A stretch of 64,000 bases of DNA from Caprella mutica (GCA_947561585.1 CANNZV010001588.1:79065-143064); one strand, 5' to 3'; shown: positions 53,301-55,861, counted from the stretch's first letter. Notes: generated by a model from the sequence alone, not told the origin. Numbers and translations are program-made.

Positions 53301-55861
53301 TTGCAGTTTATAACCAGTTATGACAAATTTAATGTATAGGAGACCTTTATTTAATGTATAGGAGACCTTTATTTAATGTATAGGAGACCTTTATTTAATG
53401 TATAGGAGACCTTTATTTAAGGTACTGAAGAAAATAACAATGGAAATATTTTGATTTTTAGCACCGTTAAGCGATTAAATCAATCCATTTTACCAAAGTA
53501 GTTGCAAACTTCTTATGTGAATTCCTGAGAGTGCCAAATAATAATAAAGTAGAATGTCTTTACTTTTCTCATCTGAGCCTAACTATCCTTTTTTTGCAGC
53601 ACCCACCCAGCTCTACCTATTACTCCACTGTGCCTGGAGACATCGCAGCCAACATGCCAGGACACAATATGTCTCAATCAGGTAAGACAAGTCAAATGAG
53701 AGAGCAAATTGTTTTTCCATGTTCCTATTTCCTTCTTATTATAGCCTTCATTTATCTAGTTACTAATATATCTGTCTATTGCTCAGGTAACTACTCCACC
53801 ACGTACGATGATCCCGCTCGTTCAGACGATGACGCCACCGAACCCCAATATGGTGGAAGTACATACAGCGGAGGCGGACCCTACGCCAGGGCCCTAGACA
53901 GCGTGTCTCAAAGTGGTACTGCTAAGAGGATAAGTGAGTACTCTTTTAGCGTTTTCCTGAGTTAGAAAACACACTCGACTATTACTTTTCTTTTTTGGAT
54001 TCAATAAAATTCTTCTGTTCATTAAATTTTATCAGTTTCGTTTTATTAATGTGTTCTATTTTGAAACAGATAATATGGCAGGACGTAATGGTCATCCCAA
54101 CATTCCCCAACCTCCTCAAGCGCCACAGCTACCGCCCCAGCAGCAGCAGATTCCCCCGCAAACAGTGCTCCCCAATGGTGGTCATCAGTCCCCTGAGCCT
54201 CCTCTCCCCCCTCCTCCCCGTGGGTGTGATCTAGACATGGAGCTCAACGACTCCAATAACTCCAACTCCTCTGCTCAGTACAGCGAGGCTGAATGTGACC
54301 ATGACATGAAGCGTGGTGAGTACAAAGCTAATTAAATATTTACCCATTGAAAACTATGAATAAATTGTGAAGAGGGTCTTTTTGAACCAAGTGAAAAGTG
54401 GACTAGCCTAGAGAAATTATACTTCATATCATTTATACCTACATTTAATAACTCCAATTATAACTGATAGGTAACTTTTTCACACGTTACTTATCATTCT
54501 ATAGAGAATGTGAATCCAATGTTTCATTTATTTATTGTTCAGTTTCTTTCTGTTGACTTCTTTGGTTATAATTCTACAGAAAAAGTTCCAACGGAAGAAC
54601 TCCGTCGGCTCATCGATAAGTGAGTTCAGCGACTTGTTCATTACTGTACAGACCAAACTAAACACTGGAACATACAGGGTGTTAGTAGAGAACCTAACTA
54701 ACTATTTGTAAATAAACTCCACAGAGTTTAGACGAGGTTTGCATGGTAACATCCCTGTTAACCTATGGGGCAACATGTTGCAGTAACTCATTGCGCCAAC
54801 AGTAGCACATTTTAAGGTTTCAGCCAGGCATTCAGAACTGATTCCATTACATTGTCCTAATGTTCTCCTGAAGAAGTTGTATCTAATTTTTAGATAAGCT
54901 ACACACCGACTAGTTTATGTACACTAACCTCTGCTTTTCTCAATGTATACTAAAAGTAATATAACTGCTTTGAGTAGGCTGTTTTAACTCCTTAATGTTT
55001 GGGTGTTTAGGCCAGTAGACTGATGCGCTTAATAATGGCCTAAACATATTATTGCTAAAATGTAACACCACACCTTTTCATTTCCCTAACTAACATTCTC
55101 TAATGTTATCTTTGGCACACATTCACGTCATAGTTGTCTCTGTGATCTACAGAAGCTACAGCATCAGTTCTTATACCTACACTAATTGTAATTATCAACT
55201 TCTTTCTTACATTTATAATGTATCATTAGATTAATGTAATTCATCTCATTGTAAAAAAGGCTATTTATTAACCTATGGTCGATTTGTGGTGATTTTGATT
55301 ATTCCTTCAACTCTCAGTTAGCTATATTCTTATTCTGTAACTTTCGTACAGTTTTCATTAACACCATTCTTTATATTTAGTCGAATTTTTGATGAAGTTA
55401 TCCATGTAACTGATACCTTAATGTAAATTATATTTTTATTTCTATATAAGATTATACAATGTATTTATATCATCAGAAACACAACGTAGTTAATTATTTT
55501 TCATACCTCCTTCCTTAGCTAATAATCTGAGTAACTGTTCCTTCCAAAACAATGTAAATACACTATATAATGAGTATTATTGTGGCAAATTTATGCTCCT
55601 TAAAATGATTTGCGTAAACCTATTTTTATCTCAAAATTAACCTCAAATGAATTCGATCATTCTAAGAATAGCTTCAAATTAAAAATGAATTGCATTGCAA
55701 TAATCATCTATTTAAAGTTTAACCATTGTCAGCTGATCCTAATATCAGATGCCCTCCTAACTCTCTCTCTCTCTCTCTCTTACAGAAGTGAAGCAGCAGT
55801 AAGCGCGAGGATGCACAATGGCGGTCTGCGTGTTCTGCCTCAAGGAGGAGTGAATGTTTGA
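2180..55861 (+). CDS. Dscam1: Dscam1, hypervariable cell-adhesion receptor (5' end outside window)
   Basis: Single-pass neuronal and haemocyte surface receptor of the immunoglobulin superfamily; in flies it mediates isoform-specific homophilic repulsion and is implicated in immune recognition. The visible order is Ig1-Ig9, FN1-4, Ig10, FN5-6, one membrane segment and a cytoplasmic tail, which is the Dscam architecture. Three arrays of alternative exons for half of Ig2, half of Ig3 and all of Ig7 show it is the hypervariable Dscam1 and not a Dscam paralogue. Every proposed junction keeps frame with GT-AG ends. The tail segments GYIPPPNRKLPPVPG and CPYATFHLLGFREE are shared with fly Dscam1, from memory. 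The signal peptide exon is upstream. Exon numbers follow the Drosophila scheme for the arrays; later exons are named by domain. Confidence 0.97.
2576..3317. mobile_element. Foldback MITE, about 740 bp
   Basis: The ends are perfect 11-bp inverted repeats (ACAGGGTGACC at 2576-2586; its complement at 3307-3317). Pairing continues inward in blocks: 2612-2634 with 3257-3280, 2756-2780 with 3140-3165, 2815-2880 with 3050-3118. The whole element can therefore fold into one long hairpin with its loop near 2950-3000. No reading frame. No clean target duplication: TA on the left, TG on the right. Confidence 0.8.
3318..4536. other. Dscam1 intron between Ig1 exons
   Basis: AT-rich; I see no exon, RNA gene or repeat structure here. 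Confidence 0.5.
4537..5125. repeat. 16-bp minisatellite, about 37 copies
   Basis: Unit CTTACAAATACTATAC, with T/G exchange (ATACC or ATGCC) as the main variant and rarer ATAAACC and AATAATATG units at the edges. Because 16 is not a multiple of 3 and the unit lacks stop codons, all three plus frames stay open for over 100 codons; these frames are artefacts. The array lies in the intron between the Ig1 exons. Confidence 0.97.
5126..5730. other. Dscam1 intron before exon 3
   Basis: No gene seen. Ends in the acceptor TATTTTTCTCAG. Confidence 0.5.
5731..5869 (+). CDS. Dscam1: Dscam1 exon 3: second half of Ig1
   Basis: Reads ILSNGTLIFSPFNAEDYRQD, then the F-strand YRCTATNIHG and the A-strand lead-in of Ig2 (SRDTHVRA). 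Donor GCGG|GTCAGT; the last base G is completed by the first two bases (TN) of whichever exon 4 is chosen, always giving valine. The downstream reading frame in the intron is not coding. Confidence 0.95.
5870..6556. other. Intron between exon 3 and the exon 4 array
   Basis: AT-rich with a G-rich patch near 6487-6523 (TTTGGGGTGGTTGGTG and GTGGGAGG). No exon 4-like frame before 6557. Confidence 0.45.
6557..8366 (+). CDS. Dscam1: Dscam1 exon 4 variants 4.1-4.6 (first half of Ig2)
   Basis: Six mutually exclusive exons: 6557-6721, 6861-7025, 7166-7327, 7470-7634, 7871-8035, 8202-8366. Each starts TN GTN (V-V/A/F), encodes a variable A' strand, the B-strand cysteine (AILKCEIP), the nearly fixed SFVADFV and a C-strand tryptophan, and ends ...YG or FG with one base (G) before GTAT, GTAG or GTGA. 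4.3 is one codon short (162 nt). 4.2 is odd: its donor is TATA|GTAATG, so the junction codon with exon 5 becomes AAC (Asn), not GAC (Asp). Introns are only about 140-240 nt. Confidence 0.93.
8530..10403 (+). CDS. Dscam1: Dscam1 exon 4 variants 4.7-4.13 (first half of Ig2)
   Basis: Seven exons: 8530-8697, 8835-8999, 9144-9308, 9400-9564, 9675-9839, 9961-10125, 10239-10403. All are 165 nt except 4.7 (168 nt, ending PASNIIG). 4.9 to 4.13 share the opening QDY/NY-LLE or LLV and the segment VILGNAAI, so they look like a local tandem expansion. Introns go down to 91 nt (9309-9399). Acceptors are ordinary TTCAG, GCAG or AAG; donors are GGTA or GGTG. Confidence 0.93.
10744..13162 (+). CDS. Dscam1: Dscam1 exon 4 variants 4.14-4.21 (first half of Ig2)
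   Basis: Eight exons: 10744-10908, 11074-11238, 11368-11532, 11688-11852, 11964-12128, 12322-12486, 12599-12763, 13001-13162. 4.14 and 4.15 are a recent pair (VTQSY or VSQSY, then THVDQEYVILGNAI or THVNQEYVILGNAI). 4.16 to 4.20 share EEYVLEG or EASVL/ESTVL/EVSVL openings. 4.21 is one codon short (162 nt; WQDEKEMHYTRSSNYG). The intron before 4.14 (10404-10743) is the longest in the array and holds no further exon. Confidence 0.93.
13163..14067. promoter_or_regulatory. Intron 4 with candidate exon-4 docking region
   Basis: 905-nt intron between the last exon 4 and exon 5. It contains alternating G-rich (13438-13465, 13536-13562) and C/U-rich (13384-13430, 13478-13516) blocks that stand out from the AT-rich surroundings. 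In flies, RNA pairing for the exon 4 array is reported between sites downstream of each variant and a docking site near the downstream constant exon. The C/U-rich block at 13478-13516 could pair with the G-runs found after each variant, but I cannot show specific duplexes by eye. Confidence 0.3.
14068..14223 (+). CDS. Dscam1: Dscam1 exon 5: second half of Ig2
   Basis: Acceptor GTGGCTACAG, donor TCAA|GTAAGA. The first two bases complete the junction codon with exon 4, followed by PSSKYLVLPSGELHIANV, the F-strand FRCRTQHRL and TAGRLVIS. The last base A is completed by exon 6. Constant exon. Confidence 0.95.
14224..15267. promoter_or_regulatory. Intron 5 with candidate exon-6 docking site
   Basis: 1-kb intron between exon 5 and the first exon 6, the position of the docking site that pairs with selector sequences in front of each exon 6 in insects. 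The best candidate is a GC-richer island at about 14955-15025 containing GAGCCAGG, GAGTCAGTAGAGACAG and CAGGGCTGAGGCAGTG. The pentamer TGACT, complementary to its AGTCA, occurs upstream of many exon 6 variants. Position is as expected; sequence identity to known docking sites is not shown. Confidence 0.35.
15268..17611 (+). CDS. Dscam1: Dscam1 exon 6 variants 6.1-6.7 (first half of Ig3)
   Basis: Seven exons of 124 nt: 15268-15391, 15611-15734, 16199-16322, 16510-16633, 16841-16964, 17161-17284, 17488-17611. Pattern: SxGSSAPxL, a variable stretch, the B-strand cysteine in L-C-QAQ-xSPxP, then a two-base end before the tryptophan codon of exon 7. 6.1 resembles 6.3 (APKMASDVSTQ or TPKMASDVSTQ) and 6.2 resembles 6.4 (SSAPKL, RTQ, LD), which indicates duplication of a two-exon unit. 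6.4 ends GG instead of AG, so its junction codon is Gly and not Arg. Confidence 0.92.
17837..18213 (+). CDS. Dscam1: Dscam1 exon 6 variants 6.8-6.9
   Basis: Two 121-nt exons, 17837-17957 and 18093-18213, one codon shorter than most. Both read NP-V/I-VKSSP-x-LPAE, then TVTEGGSF or KVTEGGSF, and end in QHR or YHR. They are a tandem pair differing from their neighbours in sharing VKSSP where others have VGTS. Confidence 0.92.
18399..20181 (+). CDS. Dscam1: Dscam1 exon 6 variants 6.10-6.16
   Basis: Seven exons: 18399-18522, 18715-18838, 18989-19112, 19263-19386, 19560-19680, 19848-19971, 20058-20181. 6.10 to 6.13 form a close set (PVGTTSPDVP, a central MDG, then SAQASPPPxY). 6.13 ends AT before GTAAGT, giving Met at the junction. 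6.14 lacks the usual AG end: the frame-keeping donor is ATGGT|GTTAGT, giving Val. 6.16 ends TG, giving Trp. 6.15 and 6.16 begin the P-L/M-GRSAPDLP type that dominates the rest of the array. Confidence 0.9.
20402..21549 (+). CDS. Dscam1: Dscam1 exon 6 variants 6.17-6.20
   Basis: Four exons: 20402-20525, 20747-20870, 21139-21268, 21426-21549. 6.17 and 6.19 share PMGR, KGVQLHQSVAMICNVQASPA and the end YR; 6.19 carries two extra codons (130 nt). 6.18 and 6.20 both begin with AA, making a lysine junction, share PTESE, and have the same acceptor context TTGAACAG. The A-B-A'-B' order shows duplication of a two-exon block including intron sequence. Confidence 0.93.
21753..24627 (+). CDS. Dscam1: Dscam1 exon 6 variants 6.21-6.30
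   Basis: Ten 124-nt exons: 21753-21876, 22022-22145, 22286-22409, 22631-22754, 22868-22991, 23249-23372, 23556-23679, 23824-23947, 24176-24299, 24504-24627. Most open with NP-L/V/H-GRSAPDLP, end in C-NAQ-SSPPPxYR, and lie about 130-260 nt apart. Junction exceptions: 6.23 ends AT (Met), 6.25 TG (Trp), 6.26 and 6.30 CG (Arg), 6.29 AA (Lys). 6.29 is the most divergent in this block (TALSSTPPEVPFETK). The donor of 6.30 is the first unit of a minisatellite. Confidence 0.92.
24627..24816. repeat. 19-bp minisatellite starting at the exon 6.30 splice donor
   Basis: About ten copies of GGTAAACACTAGACCTACT. The first unit (GGTAAATATTAGACCTAAC) begins with the last base of exon 6.30 and contains its 5' splice site; each later unit repeats the donor-like GGTAAAC. 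A lone remnant, ACTGGTAAACA, is seen at 25504-25516. Confidence 0.95.
24817..25842. other. Long spacer within the exon 6 array
   Basis: At over 1 kb this is the longest intron inside the array; most are 100-300 nt. No intact exon 6 is present. A short stretch at 24930-24960 (TTCTGCACAGGCTCC) superficially resembles the cysteine motif, but nothing upstream matches. Confidence 0.5.
25843..27384 (+). CDS. Dscam1: Dscam1 exon 6 variants 6.31-6.36
   Basis: Six exons: 25843-25960 (118 nt), 26077-26200 (124), 26385-26499 (115), 26645-26759 (115), 26903-27023 (121), 27261-27384 (124). This block varies most in length but every exon stays 1 mod 3. 6.31 and 6.34 share PVGSTVPDL. 6.35 and 6.36 open with TP rather than NP and share SSQPP or SSEPP-x-V. 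6.34 and 6.35 end TG (Trp junction). 6.31 uses the acceptor CGAAG, chosen because it gives the standard SPVGS opening. Confidence 0.9.
27385..28283. other. Intron between the exon 6 array and exon 7
   Basis: 900 nt, AT-rich, with no further exon 6-like cysteine motif. Acceptor TTTTTTAATTATTGCAG. Confidence 0.6.
28284..28862 (+). CDS. Dscam1: Dscam1 exon 7: rest of Ig3, Ig4, start of Ig5
   Basis: The first base completes the junction codon, followed by the invariant WFKLTDGGEQSP. Ig3 F strand: SGKYLCVVNN. Ig4: ATFTCGYQGN through MYQCFIRNDHES. Ig5 opens with PQLLFKFGEQTLSPGPAVHL and KCIAGGDPTPEITW. Donor GATAA|GTAAGG; the last two bases AA take T from the next exon (Asn). Frames on the opposite strand here are shadows. 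Confidence 0.97.
28987..29154 (+). CDS. Dscam1: Dscam1 exon: end of Ig5
   Basis: Acceptor TATTTTAG, donor ATCAG|GTTTGT. Reads VQIGQYMKANGEVVSHLNI, F strand GGLYACVASSAVG, then the linker LNVYGLPYIR into Ig6. GQYM...GEVVSHLNI and YGLPYIR are hallmarks of Dscam Ig5. Confidence 0.96.
29302..29423 (+). repeat. Tandem duplication of a splice acceptor (64-bp period)
   Basis: 29302-29359 and 29366-29423 are two copies, about 90 percent alike by eye, of intron end plus the first nine exon bases: AGATTAGTTCTAAATT ... TTTCCAGGCCTATG. The functional acceptor is in the second copy (exon from 29417). The first copy retains a full acceptor at 29352, whose use would shift frame because 64 is not a multiple of 3. 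Confidence 0.9.
29417..29511 (+). CDS. Dscam1: Dscam1 exon: first part of Ig6
   Basis: Acceptor TTTTTCCAG, donor AAAAGA|GTGAGT. Reads PMPKISVVAGETLIVHCPVA and GYPIDSIVWEK, the B-strand cysteine and C-strand tryptophan of Ig6. The final base A joins AC of the next exon. Confidence 0.95.
29512..30117. other. Intron within Ig6
   Basis: Ordinary AT-rich intron, except that the last 80 nt (30036-30117) are GC-richer and open in the frame of the next exon. I treat this as intron because no upstream acceptor joins in frame and Ig6 would gain an unexplained 27-residue insert. Confidence 0.55.
30118..30279 (+). CDS. Dscam1: Dscam1 exon: second part of Ig6
   Basis: Acceptor in the pyrimidine-rich CTCTGCTTCTTCCTTAG, donor CTTG|GTAAGT. 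Reads SRILPINRRQSVQSNGTLTI, F strand GRYTCVARNMKGYTARG, linker LDVQVL. Its last base G is completed by the first two bases of the exon 9 choice, giving Glu, Val or Ala. Confidence 0.94.
30280..31162. other. Intron before the exon 9 array
   Basis: 880 nt, AT-rich; no further Ig exon seen. Confidence 0.55.
31163..31723 (+). CDS. Dscam1: Dscam1 exon 9.1: Ig7 variant with a 90-residue insert
   Basis: 561 nt, against 285-288 for ordinary exon 9 variants. Opens EPPAVQLVSNTVAPDV, B-strand FFVHCVATAGDSP, C-strand LTWLKDG, then about 92 additional codons before LKFSKISLSHSGNYSCLAEN. The insert is polar, with several tyrosines, the potential glycosylation segment SSNTTND, and the basic site FRSKR|S at 31366-31377. 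Acceptor GACTACTAG, donor AGGG|GTATGT. The whole exon is open; an internal splice between the most obvious donor (31332) and acceptor (31618) would break frame, so the insert looks coding. Confidence 0.88.
32036..32323 (+). CDS. Dscam1: Dscam1 exon 9.2: Ig7 variant
   Basis: 288 nt. Reads ELPKIIPMVELVEVMEGETF, cysteine in QQSCILASSSSPPLISWHKD, and F strand HAGEYSCLATNHAGTSS. Normal Ig7 size, although it sits between the two long variants. Acceptor GCATTATCAG, donor AAGG|GTTAGG. Confidence 0.93.
33009..33575 (+). CDS. Dscam1: Dscam1 exon 9.3: Ig7 variant with a 94-residue insert
   Basis: 567 nt. Opens ESPLIKPFSVSEVSAVG, B strand VQFSCIVLSGDEPVTIQWFK, then a long insert before LSLLMIPSVRPEHSGYYTC. 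The insert is rich in Tyr, Phe and Asp and contains two furin-type basic sites: ERYRR|M at 33225-33236 and NRYKR|S at 33368-33379, about 44 residues apart. Acceptor TTTCACACAG, donor CAAG|GTGCAG. Both Ig cysteines flank the insert, so a cut chain would remain disulfide-linked. Confidence 0.88.
33576..34170. other. Intron between exons 9.3 and 9.4
   Basis: No Ig-like frame; AT-rich. Confidence 0.5.
34171..34455 (+). CDS. Dscam1: Dscam1 exon 9.4: Ig7 variant
   Basis: 285 nt. Opens AAPELLPIVLPSEVQAGQ, reads LPCTVTKGDDPVSVRWFKDD and HSGTYSCVAVNSAG. Junction codon Ala (GCT). Close to 9.5 and 9.6 (TKGDDP-x-xxxWxKD). Confidence 0.93.
34456..35064. other. Intron between exons 9.4 and 9.5
   Basis: AT-rich; nothing coding. 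Confidence 0.5.
35065..35349 (+). CDS. Dscam1: Dscam1 exon 9.5: Ig7 variant
   Basis: 285 nt. VAPEIVPFYFPREVQKGQ, IACTVTKGDDPLTIQWYKDN, HSGVYSCNASNPAG. Junction codon Val. Confidence 0.95.
35567..35851 (+). CDS. Dscam1: Dscam1 exon 9.6: Ig7 variant
   Basis: 285 nt. VGPELLPFNFPYDVREGQ, VSCIATTGDEPLTLQWYKDG, HSGEYSCDAVNVGG. Sister of 9.5. Confidence 0.95.
36236..36520 (+). CDS. Dscam1: Dscam1 exon 9.7: Ig7 variant
   Basis: 285 nt. VAPRISPFHFEENIRAES, VMCTISDGDSPIDIRWTLHG, HRGSYTCHANNKAG. The first variant with a -HGE- C' turn, bridging to the 9.8-9.12 group. Confidence 0.95.
37004..37288 (+). CDS. Dscam1: Dscam1 exon 9.8: Ig7 variant
   Basis: 285 nt. EPPEIRPFSFDEDIESGR, VCYVAKGDTPITIRWYFHGK, then DVSHAMGVTVMKVGPRSS and HSGEYTCDASNAAGKQRYSA. 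Member of the near-identical 9.8-9.11 set. Confidence 0.96.
37289..37920. other. Intron between exons 9.8 and 9.9
   Basis: 632 nt; nothing coding seen. Its length, beside shorter neighbours, might reflect a lost variant, but no remnant is recognisable. Confidence 0.4.
37921..38205 (+). CDS. Dscam1: Dscam1 exon 9.9: Ig7 variant
   Basis: 285 nt. EPPHITPFAFSGEIESGR, VCYVEKGDLPITIRWYFHGK, VMGVNTMKVSGRSS, HSGEYTCDATNEAGKQRYSA. Donor CATG|GTAGTC. Confidence 0.96.
38466..38750 (+). CDS. Dscam1: Dscam1 exon 9.10: Ig7 variant
   Basis: 285 nt. EPPRITPFNFEEEIFSGD, LCYVTKGDTPITIRWYFHGK, VMGVSTMKVSGRSS, HSGEYTCDATNAAGKQRYSA. The central third is almost the same as in 9.9 at nucleotide level. Confidence 0.96.
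39049..39333 (+). CDS. Dscam1: Dscam1 exon 9.11: Ig7 variant
   Basis: 285 nt. EPPKILPFDFDQQVFAGQ, LFCNVNLGDVPLTIRWYFHG, AMGVSTMKVGSRSS, HSGEYTCDATNAAGKQRYSA. Differs from 9.10 mainly in the A-B strands. Confidence 0.96.
39588..39872 (+). CDS. Dscam1: Dscam1 exon 9.12: Ig7 variant
   Basis: 285 nt. EPPKIKPFNFDDVVYSGK, ISCYVGDGDTPMTIRWQFHG, TMGVSTMKLGSRSN, HSGIYTCVASNDAGEHRYSA. The most diverged of the FHGK-containing group. Confidence 0.96.
40330..40614 (+). CDS. Dscam1: Dscam1 exon 9.13: Ig7 variant
   Basis: 285 nt. ETPHIMPISFDADKLLEGD, ASCVIRKGDKPIRISWFHDG, then RSSILTIDPVHGRNQGNYKC. Founder-like member of the RNQGNY group 9.13-9.16. Confidence 0.95.
40947..41231 (+). CDS. Dscam1: Dscam1 exon 9.14: Ig7 variant
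   Basis: 285 nt. EKPEISSLSFNADEFLEGD, MCVLRKGDKPMTLSWLFNNQ, LDPVGSRNQGNYSCVATNPA. Lys replaces the usual first Pro of the EPP opening. Confidence 0.95.
41484..41771 (+). CDS. Dscam1: Dscam1 exon 9.15: Ig7 variant
   Basis: 288 nt. EPPLLLPISFSSETFLEGD, SNCVLKSGDKPVLIQWFFNG, VRGHNQGNYTCSASSPAGTM. Donor AATG|GTATCT. Confidence 0.95.
42137..42424 (+). CDS. Dscam1: Dscam1 exon 9.16: Ig7 variant, last of the array
   Basis: 288 nt. EPPKILPLDFGAQNFLAGE, ASCVILKGDRPLSISWMFNA, RAAHQGLYSCVAANAAGRDS. Donor AATG|GTTAGA. Followed by a 2-kb intron. Confidence 0.95.
42425..44419. promoter_or_regulatory. Intron 9, expected site of exon 9 docking structure
   Basis: 2-kb AT-rich intron between the last exon 9 and the Ig8 exon, with no exon in it. 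In flies the docking site for the exon 9 array is reported in this intron. The only stretches of unusual composition are 43125-43150 (GGGAGGTCAGTCTTGG) and 43396-43425 (GTCGTAGGTGGGGTGGGATAG). I could not match either to a recurrent element after the exon 9 variants. Confidence 0.3.
44420..44542 (+). CDS. Dscam1: Dscam1 exon: first half of Ig8
   Basis: Acceptor CATAATACCAG, donor GCTG|GTAAGA. Reads VPPRWIVEPPSEKAFALG, cysteine in ARLECKSDGFPKPTLAWKKA. VPPRWIVEP is the invariant Dscam Ig8 opening that follows exon 9. Confidence 0.97.
44761..44937 (+). CDS. Dscam1: Dscam1 exon: second half of Ig8
   Basis: Acceptor AAACCATCAG. Reads GRHPGDYRDMPTDNPHVRV, STDGTMFITSIAKSHEGYYL, CEANNGIGASLSAVVYVRVQ. 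Followed directly after the donor by a short GATT microsatellite. Confidence 0.95.
44941..44961. repeat. GATT microsatellite beside a splice donor
   Basis: Five GATT units immediately after the 5' splice site of the Ig8 exon (GTATTGATT...). Confidence 0.9.
45028..45174 (+). CDS. Dscam1: Dscam1 exon: first half of Ig9
   Basis: Acceptor TTTTTGATCAG. Reads APPQFQIQYRNQTAQRGSDA, LECEAEGETPIGIVWKKDYL, ending EADQELR. Donor CTCAG|GTTAGT. Confidence 0.95.
45259..45407 (+). CDS. Dscam1: Dscam1 exon: second half of Ig9
   Basis: Reads YTIREETRDTGVHSSLSIKM and TATYTCLATNPFGSADTNIN with linker LIVQ. Donor CAAG|GTTGGT. Confidence 0.95.
45607..47500 (+). CDS. Dscam1: Dscam1 large exon: FN1-FN4, Ig10, FN5, start of FN6
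   Basis: A 1,894-nt exon coding about 631 residues. It starts at ERPEQPNGLKVLDKNGKSVE (acceptor TTTTTTCAG). FN1 contains ELSWTPPYNGNSPITRYIVE; FN2 starts APSGAPRDIRV; FN3 KEPPQDVTCTTL; FN4 IPEAPTSVKALV; Ig10 holds VKLACKAVGMPFPEVMW and GGEYTCMVENAYG; FN5 starts PPHPPELSIMST; FN6 begins KKPVVPEVSRFVEV. The exon ends VVEHKPK in phase 2 (AA|GTGAGT). The upstream frame with an ATG at 45486 runs through intron and is not the start. Minus-strand frames here are shadows. Confidence 0.97.
47712..47878 (+). CDS. Dscam1: Dscam1 exon: end of FN6
   Basis: Acceptor TATATTTTCAG. Reads HAREWTMASNQVKPNGNYVI, ELTAATRYNLRVSAHNNAG and SSVAEYECATLTITG. Donor GGAG|GTAAGA. Confidence 0.95.
48121..48273 (+). CDS. 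Dscam1: Dscam1 transmembrane exon
   Basis: Acceptor TTTGGCTGCAG, donor AAAG|GTGCGC. Juxtamembrane GTIAPVREVPTGPIPLYLNF, then a membrane segment of about 24 residues (YLIPVVVAIVIIVIAIAIIC) followed by the stop-transfer YLKGRNMLIKG. Drosophila has two alternative exons at this position; only one is visible here. Confidence 0.97.
48274..48671. other. Intron after the transmembrane exon
   Basis: 398 nt searched for a second hydrophobic exon; none seen. Confidence 0.6.
48672..48842 (+). CDS. Dscam1: Dscam1 cytoplasmic exon 1, PxxP motif
   Basis: Acceptor TGTGTTCACAG. Reads EEVYQQYQYNASMAPPSTLG, GELGYIPPPNRKLPPVPG and NNFNTCDRIKRG. ELGYIxPPNRKLPPVPG and YNTCDRIKRG are strongly conserved in Dscam tails; PxxP motifs of this kind bind SH3 adaptors (Dock/Nck in flies). 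Both ends are phase 1. A frame +1 reading with a stop is a shadow. Confidence 0.95.
48843..49316. other. Intron
   Basis: AT-rich; nothing seen. Confidence 0.5.
49317..49460 (+). CDS. Dscam1: Dscam1 cytoplasmic exon 2
   Basis: 144 nt, phase 1 at both ends, so it can be skipped without frameshift. Reads APSSATTASCRSFHTTWNPR, KNTYEQLSQQHPAMMMRNIN and GNESIYAG. TWNPR-x-x-YEQL corresponds to the TWDPRR-x-YEEL segment of fly Dscam. Acceptor GTTGTTTAG, donor GCTG|GTGAGG. Confidence 0.9.
49461..50480. other. Intron
   Basis: 1 kb, AT-rich; no exon recognised. Ends TTTATTTCCCCTCAG. Confidence 0.5.
50481..50638 (+). CDS. Dscam1: Dscam1 cytoplasmic exon 3
   Basis: Reads GTDDEICPYATFHLLGFREE, then NNFQTFPHQNNGG and ends TM before GTGGGT. 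ICPYATFHLLGFREE and NFQTFPHQN are recognisable Dscam1 tail blocks. Phase 1 start, phase 0 end. Confidence 0.94.
50807..50914 (+). CDS. Dscam1: Dscam1 cytoplasmic exon 4, YYSCVAGD motif
   Basis: 108 nt, phase 0 both sides, a skippable cassette of 36 residues: PRPQSQQPQEDT, YYSCVAGDYTCGH, ending GVGHE. Acceptor TAACCCTTAAG is weak; donor GAG|GTAAAC. The YYSCV segment recurs in the next exon. I do not recall this exon from fly Dscam. Confidence 0.85.
50915..51276. other. Intron
   Basis: No feature seen; ends TCTTTCTCCCTTTACAG. Confidence 0.5.
51277..51339 (+). CDS. Dscam1: Dscam1 cytoplasmic exon 5, YYSCVSGD motif
   Basis: 63 nt, phase 0 both sides: NRHGSGNYYSCVSGDTYGPG plus G. Good acceptor, donor GGG|GTGAGA. 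Resembles the preceding exon around YYSCVxGD, suggesting exon duplication. Confidence 0.85.
51340..53599. other. Intron, 2.3 kb
   Basis: AT-rich. Apart from the minisatellite at 53329-53423 nothing is seen. Ends in a pyrimidine-rich acceptor, CCTTTTTTTGCAG. Confidence 0.5.
53329..53423. repeat. 22-bp tandem repeat, four copies
   Basis: Unit begins AATGTATAGGAGACC and ends TTTATTT; four nearly perfect copies within the intron. Confidence 0.95.
53600..53681 (+). CDS. Dscam1: Dscam1 cytoplasmic exon 6, YYSTVPGD motif
   Basis: Reads HPPSSTYYSTVPGDIAANMP and GHNMSQS. Third copy of the YYSxVxGD segment. Phase 0 start, phase 1 end (TCAG|GTAAGA). Confidence 0.9.
53787..53933 (+). CDS. Dscam1: Dscam1 cytoplasmic exon 7
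   Basis: 147 nt, phase 1 both sides. Reads GNYSTTYDDPARSDDDATEP, QYGGSTYSGGGPYARALDSV and SQSGTAKRIS. YDDPA and the Tyr/Gly-rich QYGGxTY match the tyrosine-containing YDDPA region of Dscam tails. Confidence 0.92.
54070..54315 (+). CDS. Dscam1: Dscam1 cytoplasmic exon 8, polyproline
   Basis: 246 nt. Reads NMAGRNGHPNIPQPPQAPQ, LPPQQQQIPPQ, SPEPPLPPPPRGCDLD, then an acidic and Asn-rich MELNDSNNSNSSAQYSEAEC. Proline-rich stretches suit SH3 or EVH1 ligands. Phase 1 both sides. Confidence 0.92.
54580..54619 (+). CDS. Dscam1: Dscam1 cytoplasmic microexon 9
   Basis: 40 nt: EKVPTEELRRLID plus AA. Acceptor AATTCTACAG, donor GATAA|GTGAGT. If the intron were retained, the donor itself reads AAG TGA, ending the protein at RRLIDK. 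Confidence 0.85.
54620..55785. other. Last intron of Dscam1
   Basis: 1.2 kb, AT-rich, ending in an unusually long (CT)n tract (55760-55780) before TTACAG. Confidence 0.6.
55786..55861 (+). CDS. Dscam1: Dscam1 last coding exon with stop
   Basis: The first base completes Lys; then SEAAVSARMHNGGLRVLPQG and GVNV, stop TGA at 55859-55861. The SEAAVSARMH reading is the only one that follows in frame from RRLID. Confidence 0.9.
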
